Assembly: GCF_029850875.1 (NCBI RefSeq)
Contig: NZ_JAOVAM010000010.1
Coordinates: 1-48,214 of the forward strand
Direction: 5' to 3'
Length of the DNA: 48,214 nucleotides
Source: Rothia similimucilaginosa
GTDB lineage: Bacteria; Actinomycetota; Actinomycetes; Actinomycetales; Micrococcaceae
This document shows, piece by piece, positions 33,450 through 41,478 of the stretch. Within the stretch, counting starts at the first letter, position 1; each line of letters starts with the position of its first letter. The notes under the pieces are model-generated. The model searched no databases. It saw only the letters and a program-made list of their open reading frames with translations, and was not told where the DNA came from. A program made the translations under genes and the position numbers.

Positions 33450-34772
33450 ATGCCTACCGAATCTAACCACCACACCCCGGAAATAGCCCCCGAAGCTAAG
33501 CCTGCGGGCACCTCCCGCCGCGGTGCTCTCGGTGCCGCACTGGCTGGTGCCGGTGCCTTGGGTGCCCTTGGCGCGCTCGCCGGCTGCTCCTCCAATTCCA
33601 GCGCGCAGACTTCTGCGAGTGCTTCCTCGACCGCTGTGAAAGATTCCCACTCGTTTTACGGGGAGCATCAGAGCGGCATCTCTACTGAGGTTCAGGACCG
33701 CATGTACTTTGCGGCGCTGAACCTGAAGACTACCGACCGTGATGAAATCCAGTCCCTGTTCAAGGAATGGAGTGCCGCTGCTGCGAAGCTGCAGGTGGGT
33801 GAGCTGGTGGGGGAGGACCGCTCCTATGAGGCGCCTCCTAAGGATACCGGCGAGGCGATGGACCTGTCTGCCGCGAACCTGACCCTCACCTTTGGGCTGG
33901 GTCGTAGCTTCTTCGTTGATGATGAGGGTAAGGATCGCTTTGGCTTTGCGAGCAAGCTCCCGGAGGCGCTGGTCCGCATCCCTCATATGACCGGTGATGC
34001 GCTGGAAGATAAGCGTAGCAACGGTGATATTTGCATTCAGGCTTGTGCGGATGACCCGCAGGTGGCGTTCCATGCGATTCGTAATCTGATTCGCATTGCT
34101 GGCGGTCGCGCTGTGGTGGCATGGAATCAGCAGGGCTTTGGTCGTACTTCTTCGACCTCGACGAGCCAGGTGACGGCTCGTAACCTGTTCGGTTTCAAGG
34201 ACGGTACAAATAACCTGAAGGTGGAGAGCCCGAATCTGCTGAAGAAGCATGTGTGGACTTCTTCTGAGAATTCGGCGAATAGCCCGGCATGGATGGAGGG
34301 TGGTAGCTATCTGGCTGCTCGTCGTATCCGTATGAATATTGAGACGTGGGACCGCACTCGTCTGCGTGAGCAGGAGGAGATTGTGGGCCGCACTAAGGTC
34401 AGTGGCGCGCCGCTGTCTGGTGGTGACGAGTTCACGGCTCCTAACTTTTCGGAGAAGGGCCGCTCGGGTCCTCTGATTCCAGCAGATTCGCATATGCGTC
34501 TGATGCATCCTGACCAGAATCAGGGTGTGCAGATGTTGCGCCGCGGATTCAACTACACGGATGGTACTGATGAATTGGGCCGCCTGGATGCTGGTTTGTT
34601 CTTCATTGCGTACGTGTGCGATCCGCGCACGCATTTTATTCCGATGCTGAGCACGATGACTTCTTCGGATGCGTTGAGTGAGTATCTGCGTCATACCGGT
34701 AGTGGGCTGTTTGCGGTGCCTCCGGGTGTGAAGGATGAGAACGACTACATCTGTTCGGGTCTTTTCAGCTAG
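33450..34772 (+). CDS. efeB: EfeB Dyp-type haem peroxidase, Tat-exported
   Basis: Haem-binding peroxidase (DyP family) of EfeUOB, proposed to oxidise ferrous iron or take iron from haem. Start at 33450 is set by GAAAGG and by the signal peptide; it has 440 residues. The Tat motif SRRGAL (Arg23-Arg24) is followed by a hydrophobic Ala/Gly/Leu stretch ending LAGC with Cys46, which also fits a lipobox. GFKDGTNN (about 247-254) is the GxxDG distal motif and HPDQNQ (about 353) likely holds the proximal haem His. The last gene of the operon, followed by a terminator. Confidence 0.95.
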   Translation: MPTESNHHTPEIAPEAKPAGTSRRGALGAALAGAGALGALGALAGCSSNSSAQTSASASSTAVKDSHSFYGEHQSGISTEVQDRMYFAALNLKTTDRDEIQSLFKEWSAAAAKLQVGELVGEDRSYEAPPKDTGEAMDLSAANLTLTFGLGRSFFVDDEGKDRFGFASKLPEALVRIPHMTGDALEDKRSNGDICIQACADDPQVAFHAIRNLIRIAGGRAVVAWNQQGFGRTSSTSTSQVTARNLFGFKDGTNNLKVESPNLLKKHVWTSSENSANSPAWMEGGSYLAARRIRMNIETWDRTRLREQEEIVGRTKVSGAPLSGGDEFTAPNFSEKGRSGPLIPADSHMRLMHPDQNQGVQMLRRGFNYTDGTDELGRLDAGLFFIAYVCDPRTHFIPMLSTMTSSDALSEYLRHTGSGLFAVPPGVKDENDYICSGLFS

Positions 34773-34828
34773 TGGATGTGTGGGACTAGCGCCTGCTTAG
34801 GCTTGCTAAGCGGCGTGTTTATGCTGTT

Positions 34829-34867
34829 GAAAGCAGGAGGTGCTGTCACTTCCTGCTTTCTCTTGTT
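34829..34867 (+). terminator. Terminator of efeUOB
   Basis: A 14-bp stem with one G-T pair (34829-34842 with 34847-34860), 4-base loop, then TCTTGTT. Confidence 0.85.
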
Positions 34868-35041
34868 AATGCGTGCACAGCCACTATTTTGCGGGTGTTG
34901 GGGGTGCCTGGATTGACTCTTTGTGGGTTTTTGTGAGGGAGGGGATTTTGTCATATATGGTTTCAACACGGGGGCATACTTTGGAAACCAACCGGTAGGC
35001 GGGTAGTATTGAGGGAGAAATCACATACGTATTGGGAGACA

Positions 35042-35566
35042 ATGATGACTGCTCAACCCCCGTTTGATCCGGGTGCCTACCGCTCCGACGCGGTTCCCTC
35101 GGACACTCAAGCTATTTATATTCAGGAAGGCGGCGCTGAGCCGCGCGGAATTCTGTTCCACTCGCCGACCAAGCACCCGAAGATTCTGCGTCTGCAGGAG
35201 ATTATGATTATCTCCGCACTGCTCTGCTTTATCCACGGTGTTATTTCCTCGTTGGCGCCGGGTAACTTGTCCCCGCTACATGGGCTGCCGCAGTTTGGTA
35301 TTGTCGGCGGTATCGCTCTGCTGGTCGTCTCTGCGGTTGTGTACATCTGGGTGTACTTCACGATTCAGAAGGGCAAGCGTCAGGGCCTAACCGTCGGTCT
35401 GGTTTTTGCAATTCTGGGTGCGTTCGTGGCGATTATGTCTCTGATTGGTAATGTTATTGACGCTCAGCGCTACGGCTTTGTGCCCCTGTACGCGGCATGG
35501 TTCATTGCGAACGTGCTGTGGATTCGTGCTTCTTTCGACCCGGCTGTAAAGCAGGCTCTGAAGTAG
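35042..35566 (+). CDS. Unknown four-helix membrane protein
   Basis: 174 residues (from the ATG at 35042; a GGGAGA lies just before). The N-terminal 55 residues are polar, followed by four hydrophobic segments at about 60-82, 90-112, 120-142 and 147-167. No signature motif or charged membrane residue stands out, and I do not recognise the family. It resembles small actinobacterial integral membrane proteins with a cytoplasmic N-terminus. A strong terminator follows, so it is a single-gene unit unrelated to pheST downstream. A GGTTTC/GAAACC repeat (34959, 34984) and TAGTAT (35004) may belong to its promoter. Confidence 0.7.
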   Translation: MMTAQPPFDPGAYRSDAVPSDTQAIYIQEGGAEPRGILFHSPTKHPKILRLQEIMIISALLCFIHGVISSLAPGNLSPLHGLPQFGIVGGIALLVVSAVVYIWVYFTIQKGKRQGLTVGLVFAILGAFVAIMSLIGNVIDAQRYGFVPLYAAWFIANVLWIRASFDPAVKQALK

Positions 35567-35605
35567 AAGCACCCCTTCAACCCTATTGTTGAAAAGATAT
35601 ACTCT

Positions 35606-35636
35606 AGAACGCCCGGATGGATTATCCGGGCGTTCT
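35606..35636 (+). terminator. Terminator before pheS
   Basis: A perfect 13-bp stem (35606-35618 with 35624-35636) with a 5-base loop; the following GCTGTTTGC is only mildly T-rich. Confidence 0.8.
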
Positions 35637-35801
35637 GCTGTTTGCGCTTCCTTCTCTGGTCTAAAATGGATAGGATATGCGCCCGTCGCCTACCTTTGTT
35701 CCGCACCCTGTGCGGGCAGTCGGGAGAGAGCAGACGGTGCTGCCTAAGTTGTATAACGAGCCAGCCGGCATTCGGCCGGTGGTATGCAGAGAAGAGTGAC
35801 A

Positions 35802-36929
35802 ATGACCGATTCCGTGCAGGAACACGAGGGTCTTAACGGCCCGGCTCAGGTTCTCGCCCGCATTGCGCAGGTTCTGGAGGAGAACCCCGAGAACGGTTTG
35901 GACGCTATCCGTGAGGCCTTTGAGGCTGAGCGTGAGCGTGCCAAGCAGGAGATTCGCGAGAAGGCTAAGGACTTTGACAGCCTCAAGGAGGTGCGCCTGA
36001 GCTTCTTCGGTGAGAAGGGCATCATGAGCATCGCTAACCGTCAGATGCGTGATCTTCAGAACCAGCACAAGGGCCCGGTGGGTAAGCTGATGGGTCAGGC
36101 TCGTGCCGCCCTGACTGAGGCTATTGAGGCTCGCACCGCTGAGCTGGAGGCTGAGCGTGAGGCTCGCATCCTGGCTGAGGAAGCTGTGGACGTTTCTGCT
36201 GCTTCGGCTCGCCGTTCCCTGGGCGGTCGCCACCCGATTGCTCTGATGCAGGAGCGCCTGACCGACATTTTCGTCGGTATGGGCTGGGAAGTTGCTGACG
36301 GCCCGGAGCTTGAGTCTGAGTGGTACAACTTTGACGCTTTGAACATTAAGCCGGACCACCCGGCACGCGAAATGCAGGACACTTTCTACGTTGAGCCGAA
36401 GACCGCTCACCTGCTGTTGCGCACTCACACTTCGCCGGTGCAGATGCGCTCGCTGCTTTCGCGTGATCTGCCGCTGTACATTGTGTGCCCGGGTCAGGTG
36501 TACCGCACCGATGAGCTGGACGCGACCCACACCCCGGTCTTTCACCAGATTGAGGGTCTTGCCGTGGATAAGGGCCTGACCATGGCTGATCTGAAGGGCA
36601 CCCTGGAGTATATGGCACGCGCCATGTTCGGTGAGGACGCTAAGATTCGCCTGCGCCCGAACTTCTTCCCGTTCACTGAGCCTTCCGCGGAGCTGGATTT
36701 GTGGCACCCGAACGCTAAGGGCGGCCCGCAGTGGATTGAGTGGGGTGGCTGCGGCATGGTGAACCCGAATGTTCTGCGTGCTGCGGGTATTGATCCTGAG
36801 GAGTACTCGGGCTTCGCTTTCGGTATGGGTATTGAACGTACCCTCATGTTCCGTAACAACGTCGCTGACATGCATGACATGGTTGAAGGCGACATCCGTT
36901 TCTCTGAACAGTTCGGGATGGAGATCTAA
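35802..36929 (+). CDS. pheS: Phenylalanyl-tRNA synthetase alpha subunit
   Basis: Class II catalytic subunit of the alpha2-beta2 enzyme charging tRNA-Phe. An N-terminal coiled-coil that grips tRNA (about 15-110) precedes the core with HPIALMQERLTDIF, the substrate region LLRTHTSPVQ (motif 2 area), and GFAFGMGIERTLMF (motif 3). I start at 35802, where MTDSVQEHEGL fits the family; a start at 35784 adds six residues. Length 375. pheT begins four bases after the stop. No T-box is recognised in the leader. Confidence 0.97.
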   Translation: MTDSVQEHEGLNGPAQVLARIAQVLEENPENGLDAIREAFEAERERAKQEIREKAKDFDSLKEVRLSFFGEKGIMSIANRQMRDLQNQHKGPVGKLMGQARAALTEAIEARTAELEAEREARILAEEAVDVSAASARRSLGGRHPIALMQERLTDIFVGMGWEVADGPELESEWYNFDALNIKPDHPAREMQDTFYVEPKTAHLLLRTHTSPVQMRSLLSRDLPLYIVCPGQVYRTDELDATHTPVFHQIEGLAVDKGLTMADLKGTLEYMARAMFGEDAKIRLRPNFFPFTEPSAELDLWHPNAKGGPQWIEWGGCGMVNPNVLRAAGIDPEEYSGFAFGMGIERTLMFRNNVADMHDMVEGDIRFSEQFGMEI

Positions 36930-36932
36930 ATT

Positions 36933-39503
36933 ATGCGTGTACCCCTGTCATGGCTGCGCGAGTTCGTGCCTGTAGCTGAGGATGCTTCCGCTGAAGATTT
37001 GATGGCAACCCTGGTGAAGGTTGGCCTGGAAGAAGAAGACGTTCACCGCCCCTCTGATGAGCTGTCCGGCCCGATTGTGGTTGGTCAGGTGCTCTCTATG
37101 GAGCCGGAGACCCACTCTAATGGCAAGACCGTGAATTGGTGCCAGGTGCGTGTGGTTCCGGAGGGCCAGGAGCAGACTCTGACCGGTAAGGGCATTGAGC
37201 CTTCCGGAGTGCAGGGCATTATTTGTGGTGCCCACAATTTCAAGCCCGGTGACAAGGTTGTTGTGACCCTGCCCGGTGCTGTTCTGCCCGGCGGTTTCGC
37301 GATTACCGCCCGTAAGACCTATGGTCATAAGTCGGCTGGCATGATTGCCTCTACCCGTGAGCTGGGTATTGGCGATGATCACGGTGGCATTCTGGTGCTT
37401 TCGACCCTGGGCATGGACCCGGAGGTCGGCACCGATGCGATGGAGCTGCTGGGCTTGTACGATCAGGCTGCTGAGGTGAACGTGACTCCGGACCGCGGTT
37501 ACGCGTTCTCTCTGCGCGGTATCGCTCGCGAGTGGTGCCACGCTACCGGTTCTTCTTTTGAGGATTTTGTGCTGGCGTACGGCGAGCGTGCCCCGGAGGC
37601 GAACAAGACCGGTCACGCGGTTTCTCTGCGTGATGAGGCCCCGATTCACGGTAACCCCGCATGCACTCGTTTTGTGATGCGTGAGGTGTCGGGCGTGAAG
37701 GCGGATGCGCCAGTTCCGACTTGGATGTCTTCGCGTCTGCGTCTGGCGGGTGTGCGTTCACTGTCGCTGCCGGTAGATATTTCGAACTACGTGATGCTGG
37801 AGACCGGTCAGCCTCTGCACTTCTACGATGCTGACAAGGTCCAGGGTGAGATTGTGGTGCGCCGCGCCGCTGCTGGTGAGAAGCTGGTGACCCTGGACGG
37901 TGTCGAGCGTATTCTGCATCCCGAGGATATTGTCATTGCTGATGGTTCCGGGGTGATTGGTCTTGCCGGTGTGATGGGTGGCGCCTCGACTGAGGTGACC
38001 GATTCGACCGCCCGCATTCTGGTGGAGTCTGCTCGTTTTGATGAGGTGTCGGTTGCTCGTACTGCTCGCCGTCACAAGCTGATTTCTGAGTCCTCGAAGC
38101 GTTTTGAGCGTGGCGTGGATCCGCAGATTCAGACTGCGGCTGCTCAGCGTGCGGTTGAGCTGCTGGTTAAGCTGGCTGACGCCCAGGCTGAGCCGGGCGT
38201 TACTGATGTGTCACTTGGCTATGAGCCGGTCGTGATTGACCTGCCTGCTGATTACACCGCCGGTCGTATTGGCGTGGATTACTCGCCGGAGCAGATTGAG
38301 TCTTGCCTACGTGAGATTGGTTGCTCGGTGGAGCGTACCGAGTCTGGTTACGCGGTGACTGTCCCGTCATGGCGTACTGACCTGCGTGCGAAGGAGGACC
38401 TGACTGAGGAAATCGCACGTATTGACGGTTACGAGAACATCCCCTCGACTCTGCCGGTGGCTCCTGCGGGTCGCGGTTACACTCCGGAGCAGGCGGGTAA
38501 GCGTCGTGCGCTGAATGCGCTGGCAGCTTCGGGCCTGACTGAGGTTTTCGCGTACCCCTTCGTGTCGGCTGATGCGAATAACCTATGGTCGGCTCCGTGG
38601 GTTAGCACCCCTGAGAATCCGGTAACTGAGGTTCCTTCGGTTCGCCTGGAGAACCCGATTTCTTCGGCTGAGGGCTGGATGCGCCGCTCGCTGCTGCCTG
38701 GCCTGGTTGAGGTTTTGAAGCGTAACCTGTCTCGCGGTTTCAAGAACCTGGCTATTTTTGAGACGGGTCACGTGTTCATTCCGGGTGAGCAGCTGGGTTC
38801 GGAGTCTATTCCGCCGCTGGGTGCTCGTCCTTCGGATGAGGTTCTGGTTGATTTGAATGCCGGTATTCCGCAGCAGCCCACGTTCATTGGTGGCCTGTTT
38901 GCTGGTACTGAACATGAGGTAATGCCCGGCATTGCTCCGCGCGCTTACGATTGGCGTGACGCTCTGGACGCTGTGCGTCTGGTTGCTGCCGCTGTTTCGG
39001 CTGAGATTCAGGTGCGTAACGGTGTGCATACCGCGTTCCACCCGGGCCGTGTGGCTGAGGTTCTGAGTGCTGCTGGTGAGCGTGTTGGTTTCGCTGGTGA
39101 GCTGCATCCGAAGCTACTGCAGGAGCTGAACCTGCCGGAGCGTACCTGCGCGTTTGAGCTGGATTTCTCGGCGCTGTTTGCTGATCGTGTTGAGGCGCGT
39201 CAGGCTACTCCGGTGCTGACGTTCCCGGCTGCTACTCAGGATGTGGCGCTTCTGGTGGGCCGCGATCTGCCTGCTTCTGAAGTGGAGCGTGTTCTGCGTG
39301 AGGGCGCTGGTGAGCTGCTGGAGGATATCCGCGTCTTTGATGATTACCGAGGTGTCGGTATTGATGAGTCAAAGAAGTCTTTGGCGTTTGCTCTGCGTTT
39401 CCGTGCGCCGGATCGTACGCTAACTGCTGATGAGGCGTCGGCTGCTCGTGAGGCTGCTGTGGCTGCGACTGTTGAGCAGCTGGGTGCGGAACCGCGTGTC
39501 TAA
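36933..39503 (+). CDS. pheT: Phenylalanyl-tRNA synthetase beta subunit
   Basis: Structural and editing subunit, 856 residues. Recognisable parts are the N-terminal B1 and EMAP-like tRNA-binding domain (VGQVLSMEPETHSNGK), the B3/B4 editing domain around 210-390, B5 with VDPQIQTAAA nearby, the catalytic-like core, and the C-terminal ferredoxin-fold anticodon-binding domain (YRGVGIDESKKSLAFALRFR). Only three bases separate it from pheS, so they form one operon. In most related genomes argC-argH follow; here they do not. Confidence 0.97.
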   Translation: MRVPLSWLREFVPVAEDASAEDLMATLVKVGLEEEDVHRPSDELSGPIVVGQVLSMEPETHSNGKTVNWCQVRVVPEGQEQTLTGKGIEPSGVQGIICGAHNFKPGDKVVVTLPGAVLPGGFAITARKTYGHKSAGMIASTRELGIGDDHGGILVLSTLGMDPEVGTDAMELLGLYDQAAEVNVTPDRGYAFSLRGIAREWCHATGSSFEDFVLAYGERAPEANKTGHAVSLRDEAPIHGNPACTRFVMREVSGVKADAPVPTWMSSRLRLAGVRSLSLPVDISNYVMLETGQPLHFYDADKVQGEIVVRRAAAGEKLVTLDGVERILHPEDIVIADGSGVIGLAGVMGGASTEVTDSTARILVESARFDEVSVARTARRHKLISESSKRFERGVDPQIQTAAAQRAVELLVKLADAQAEPGVTDVSLGYEPVVIDLPADYTAGRIGVDYSPEQIESCLREIGCSVERTESGYAVTVPSWRTDLRAKEDLTEEIARIDGYENIPSTLPVAPAGRGYTPEQAGKRRALNALAASGLTEVFAYPFVSADANNLWSAPWVSTPENPVTEVPSVRLENPISSAEGWMRRSLLPGLVEVLKRNLSRGFKNLAIFETGHVFIPGEQLGSESIPPLGARPSDEVLVDLNAGIPQQPTFIGGLFAGTEHEVMPGIAPRAYDWRDALDAVRLVAAAVSAEIQVRNGVHTAFHPGRVAEVLSAAGERVGFAGELHPKLLQELNLPERTCAFELDFSALFADRVEARQATPVLTFPAATQDVALLVGRDLPASEVERVLREGAGELLEDIRVFDDYRGVGIDESKKSLAFALRFRAPDRTLTADEASAAREAAVAATVEQLGAEPRV

Positions 39504-39538
39504 CCGGGGCTGACCCTATGACGTAACGCTTAGTGCTG

Positions 39539-39578
39539 ACGGGGTGGGAGTTGTTGGCTCCCGCCCCGTAGCTTTTGG
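39539..39578 (+). terminator. Terminator after pheT
   Basis: A 12-bp stem with one G-T (39539-39550 with 39558-39569), 7-base loop, then AGCTTTTGG. Confidence 0.8.
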
Positions 39579-39660
39579 CGTTGCGTGGTGGGTTTATCTG
39601 TTGGGTTGGTTTATGAAGCGTTGATAAGCGCTTTCATGGGTGAACTCATGTGGTTATGGG

Positions 39661-39666
39661 TACCCT
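39661..39666 (+). promoter_or_regulatory. Candidate -10 (TACCCT) of the following membrane protein gene
   Basis: TACCCT again, but here about 29 bases before the ATG at 39696, leaving room for a short leader with GAGGGAGAG. Confidence 0.4.
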
Positions 39667-39695
39667 AGAGGATAGATGAAGTGAGGGAGAGAGTA

Positions 39696-40448
39696 ATGGC
39701 TAATCTAGAGAACTCGCGCGAACAGGATGAGCTGTCGCAGCCTGAGGTCGAAGAAACCTACTTTGAAGATTCTGAGTATGAGGAGTACGACGAGCCCGAG
39801 GATTACGACGACGATGAGGAAGAGAACTCCTCTCTTTTCGCGATGAGTGAGGAAGAGCTGGATCACCGTCCGGGCGTGAATTGGCTGTCGGTTCTTTCTG
39901 CTGTTGTTGCAGTTATTCTTTCCATTGTTTTGGCTGTTGTGGGTGTTCGTGCTTTTGCGTCGGTGAATAATAACGCCGAGTATGCTGGCAAGAGCTGGGT
40001 TATTCAGGGCACTTATCAGGATTTGACTCCTGACCTGATTACGAAGGGTAATGTGGCTCGCTATAAGGGCAACCTGCCGGCTGATGATGCGCTGAATGGT
40101 AAGACGTATGTGTCGAACCTGAAGGATAAGTATCAGGTGACTTCGGGGGCTCCGATTGAGTTCCGAGGTTCGCAGACTGGAGATGTTCCCTCCGAGTTCC
40201 CGCGTGAGGTGGACGGCCTGCTGGTGGAGAAGAACGGTAGCCTTGAAGTTGTGTATACCGCTGAGAAGGGCACGTTGAAGCCTGTGACTGAGGACAGCGT
40301 GAATGCTGAGCGCTTTGCCGGTATCGCAAGTATTGTTGGTTCGGTGCTGGTGCTTCTGCTGGGTATGGGTTTTGCTGTGTGGCTGAACCGCCGTTCGCGC
40401 GATGTCGAGTATGAGGACCTGGATGGTCTGGTGGAGGATGAGCGCTAG
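39696..40448 (+). CDS. Unknown two-helix membrane protein with acidic N-terminus
   Basis: 250 residues from the ATG at 39696, preceded by GAGGGAGAG. The first 60 residues are strongly acidic (runs of E, D and Y). One helix lies at about 66-91 (LSVLSAVVAVILSIVLAVVG), a soluble extracytoplasmic domain of about 110 residues follows, then a second helix near 214-232 (VGSVLVLLLGMGFAVW) and a short cytoplasmic tail. No known motif is seen. It stands alone between pheT and argR, with terminators on both sides. Homology is not recognised. Confidence 0.7.
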   Translation: MANLENSREQDELSQPEVEETYFEDSEYEEYDEPEDYDDDEEENSSLFAMSEEELDHRPGVNWLSVLSAVVAVILSIVLAVVGVRAFASVNNNAEYAGKSWVIQGTYQDLTPDLITKGNVARYKGNLPADDALNGKTYVSNLKDKYQVTSGAPIEFRGSQTGDVPSEFPREVDGLLVEKNGSLEVVYTAEKGTLKPVTEDSVNAERFAGIASIVGSVLVLLLGMGFAVWLNRRSRDVEYEDLDGLVEDER

Positions 40449-40491
40449 GCGTTCTGAATCTTGAGGATTGACCGGTTGATGTTTTGTTGAG

Positions 40492-40540
40492 GGAGCCTGT
40501 TTCTGGTGCACGTGGTGTGCTGGAGGCGGGCTCCTTTTTT
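40492..40540 (+). terminator. Terminator after membrane protein gene
   Basis: GGAGCCTG (40492-40499) pairs with CGGGCTCC (40527-40534), followed by TTTTTT. The 27-base loop has further G/T-rich structure. Confidence 0.85.
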
Positions 40541-40630
40541 GTGCTCACCTGCCGGAGGCCTCTTGATGGGCGCAGCGGACCAGTCCACAATGTTCTTGCA
40601 TGCTATGCATTCATTGCGAGGTTATGCGCC

Positions 40631-40657
40631 TGAATGTGTAGATACACGCTACATTCA
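40631..40657. promoter_or_regulatory. Candidate ArgR operator upstream of argR
   Basis: TGAATGTGTAG (40631-40641) and CTACATTCA (40649-40657) form an imperfect inverted repeat whose outer TGAAT/ATTCA half-sites resemble the E. coli ARG box. A second palindrome-like stretch with GCATAT/GTGCATATG occurs near 40732-40750. Both lie in the 396-base gap before argR (40449-40844), which contains no gene. Confidence 0.4.
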
Positions 40658-40844
40658 CGGCGTTTTGCGTGACAGTTGGTGAGATAAACCCTGAAATTTC
40701 CCCCATATCTTGGAATAATCCATATTTGGTGCGCATATTTATGTGCATATGTATTATCTTGGGTAGTAAAGAATGTTGCGCTGCGCCACCGTTGGGCAGC
40801 TCCGTTCTGAATTCGTGATTGGCACCGTAGGAAGAAGAGATATT

Positions 40845-41330
40845 ATGCCTTTCCCCTCGACCAAGATCGCGCGTCAGGCACGCATCGTTGAATTGCTGCA
40901 GACCCGACGTGTCCGCTCCCAGGCTGAACTGGCGCAGTACCTGACCGATGATGGTATGAAGGTTACTCAGGCCACCCTTTCCCGTGATCTTGTTGAAATT
41001 GGCGCTGAGCGCATCCGTGATGAAGGCGCTGGCCTGATTTATGCTGTGCCGAATTACCCTGCTCGTCGTGGCAGCGGTACTGCACCTGACGCCCGTATGA
41101 TTTCCCTGTTTAAGGAACTGCTGATTACCGCTGAGGGTTCGGCAAATATTACGGTTCTGCGTACTCCTCCGGGTGCTGCGCAGTTCTTGGCGTCGTCTAT
41201 TGATCAGGGCGGTCTCGAAGCGATTATGGGTACTATTGCCGGTGACGATACGGTAATAGTGGTTACTCGTGACCCCAATGGTGGGGCTGCGCTTGCCGAG
41301 AGCTTCTTGGATTGGTCTGCTGCTCAGTAG
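40845..41330 (+). CDS. argR: Arginine repressor ArgR (orphan)
   Basis: Arginine-dependent DNA-binding regulator, 161 residues. The winged-helix domain includes SQAELAQYLTDDG and the TQATLSRDLVEIGA signature; the C-terminal hexamerisation and arginine-binding domain has PGAAQFLASSIDQ and GTIAGDDTVIVV. All expected motifs are intact. The ATG at 40845 is preceded by GGAAGAAG; an in-frame start at 40773 would add 24 residues unlike the family. Normally argR sits inside argCJBDF-R-GH directly after pheT. Here no arg synthesis gene is present on either side, so its targets must lie elsewhere. Confidence 0.93.
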   Translation: MPFPSTKIARQARIVELLQTRRVRSQAELAQYLTDDGMKVTQATLSRDLVEIGAERIRDEGAGLIYAVPNYPARRGSGTAPDARMISLFKELLITAEGSANITVLRTPPGAAQFLASSIDQGGLEAIMGTIAGDDTVIVVTRDPNGGAALAESFLDWSAAQ

Positions 41331-41336
41331 TAGCTG

Positions 41337-41395
41337 GGGCGTATCTTGCCTGTTCTTCTGATGTTTCGGGAGAGCGGTTTAAGGTACGCCCTTCT
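41337..41395 (+). terminator. Terminator-like hairpin after argR
   Basis: GGGCGTATCTT (41337-41347) pairs with AAGGTACGCCC (41381-41391) over 11 bp with one G-T, then TTCTG. The loop is 33 bases. Moderate support. Confidence 0.55.
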
Positions 41396-41478
41396 GCTGT
41401 CTTCGGGCTTTTTGCCGGGCTTCTAGCTCGACTTCTTTTCTAGATATACCGATTTTTCTGTGGTGAGAGTTTTCTATT

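Noticed and set aside
35637-35801. T-box riboswitch upstream of pheS
   Set aside because: No T-box sequence, specifier loop or antiterminator could be recognised, and the leader is short.
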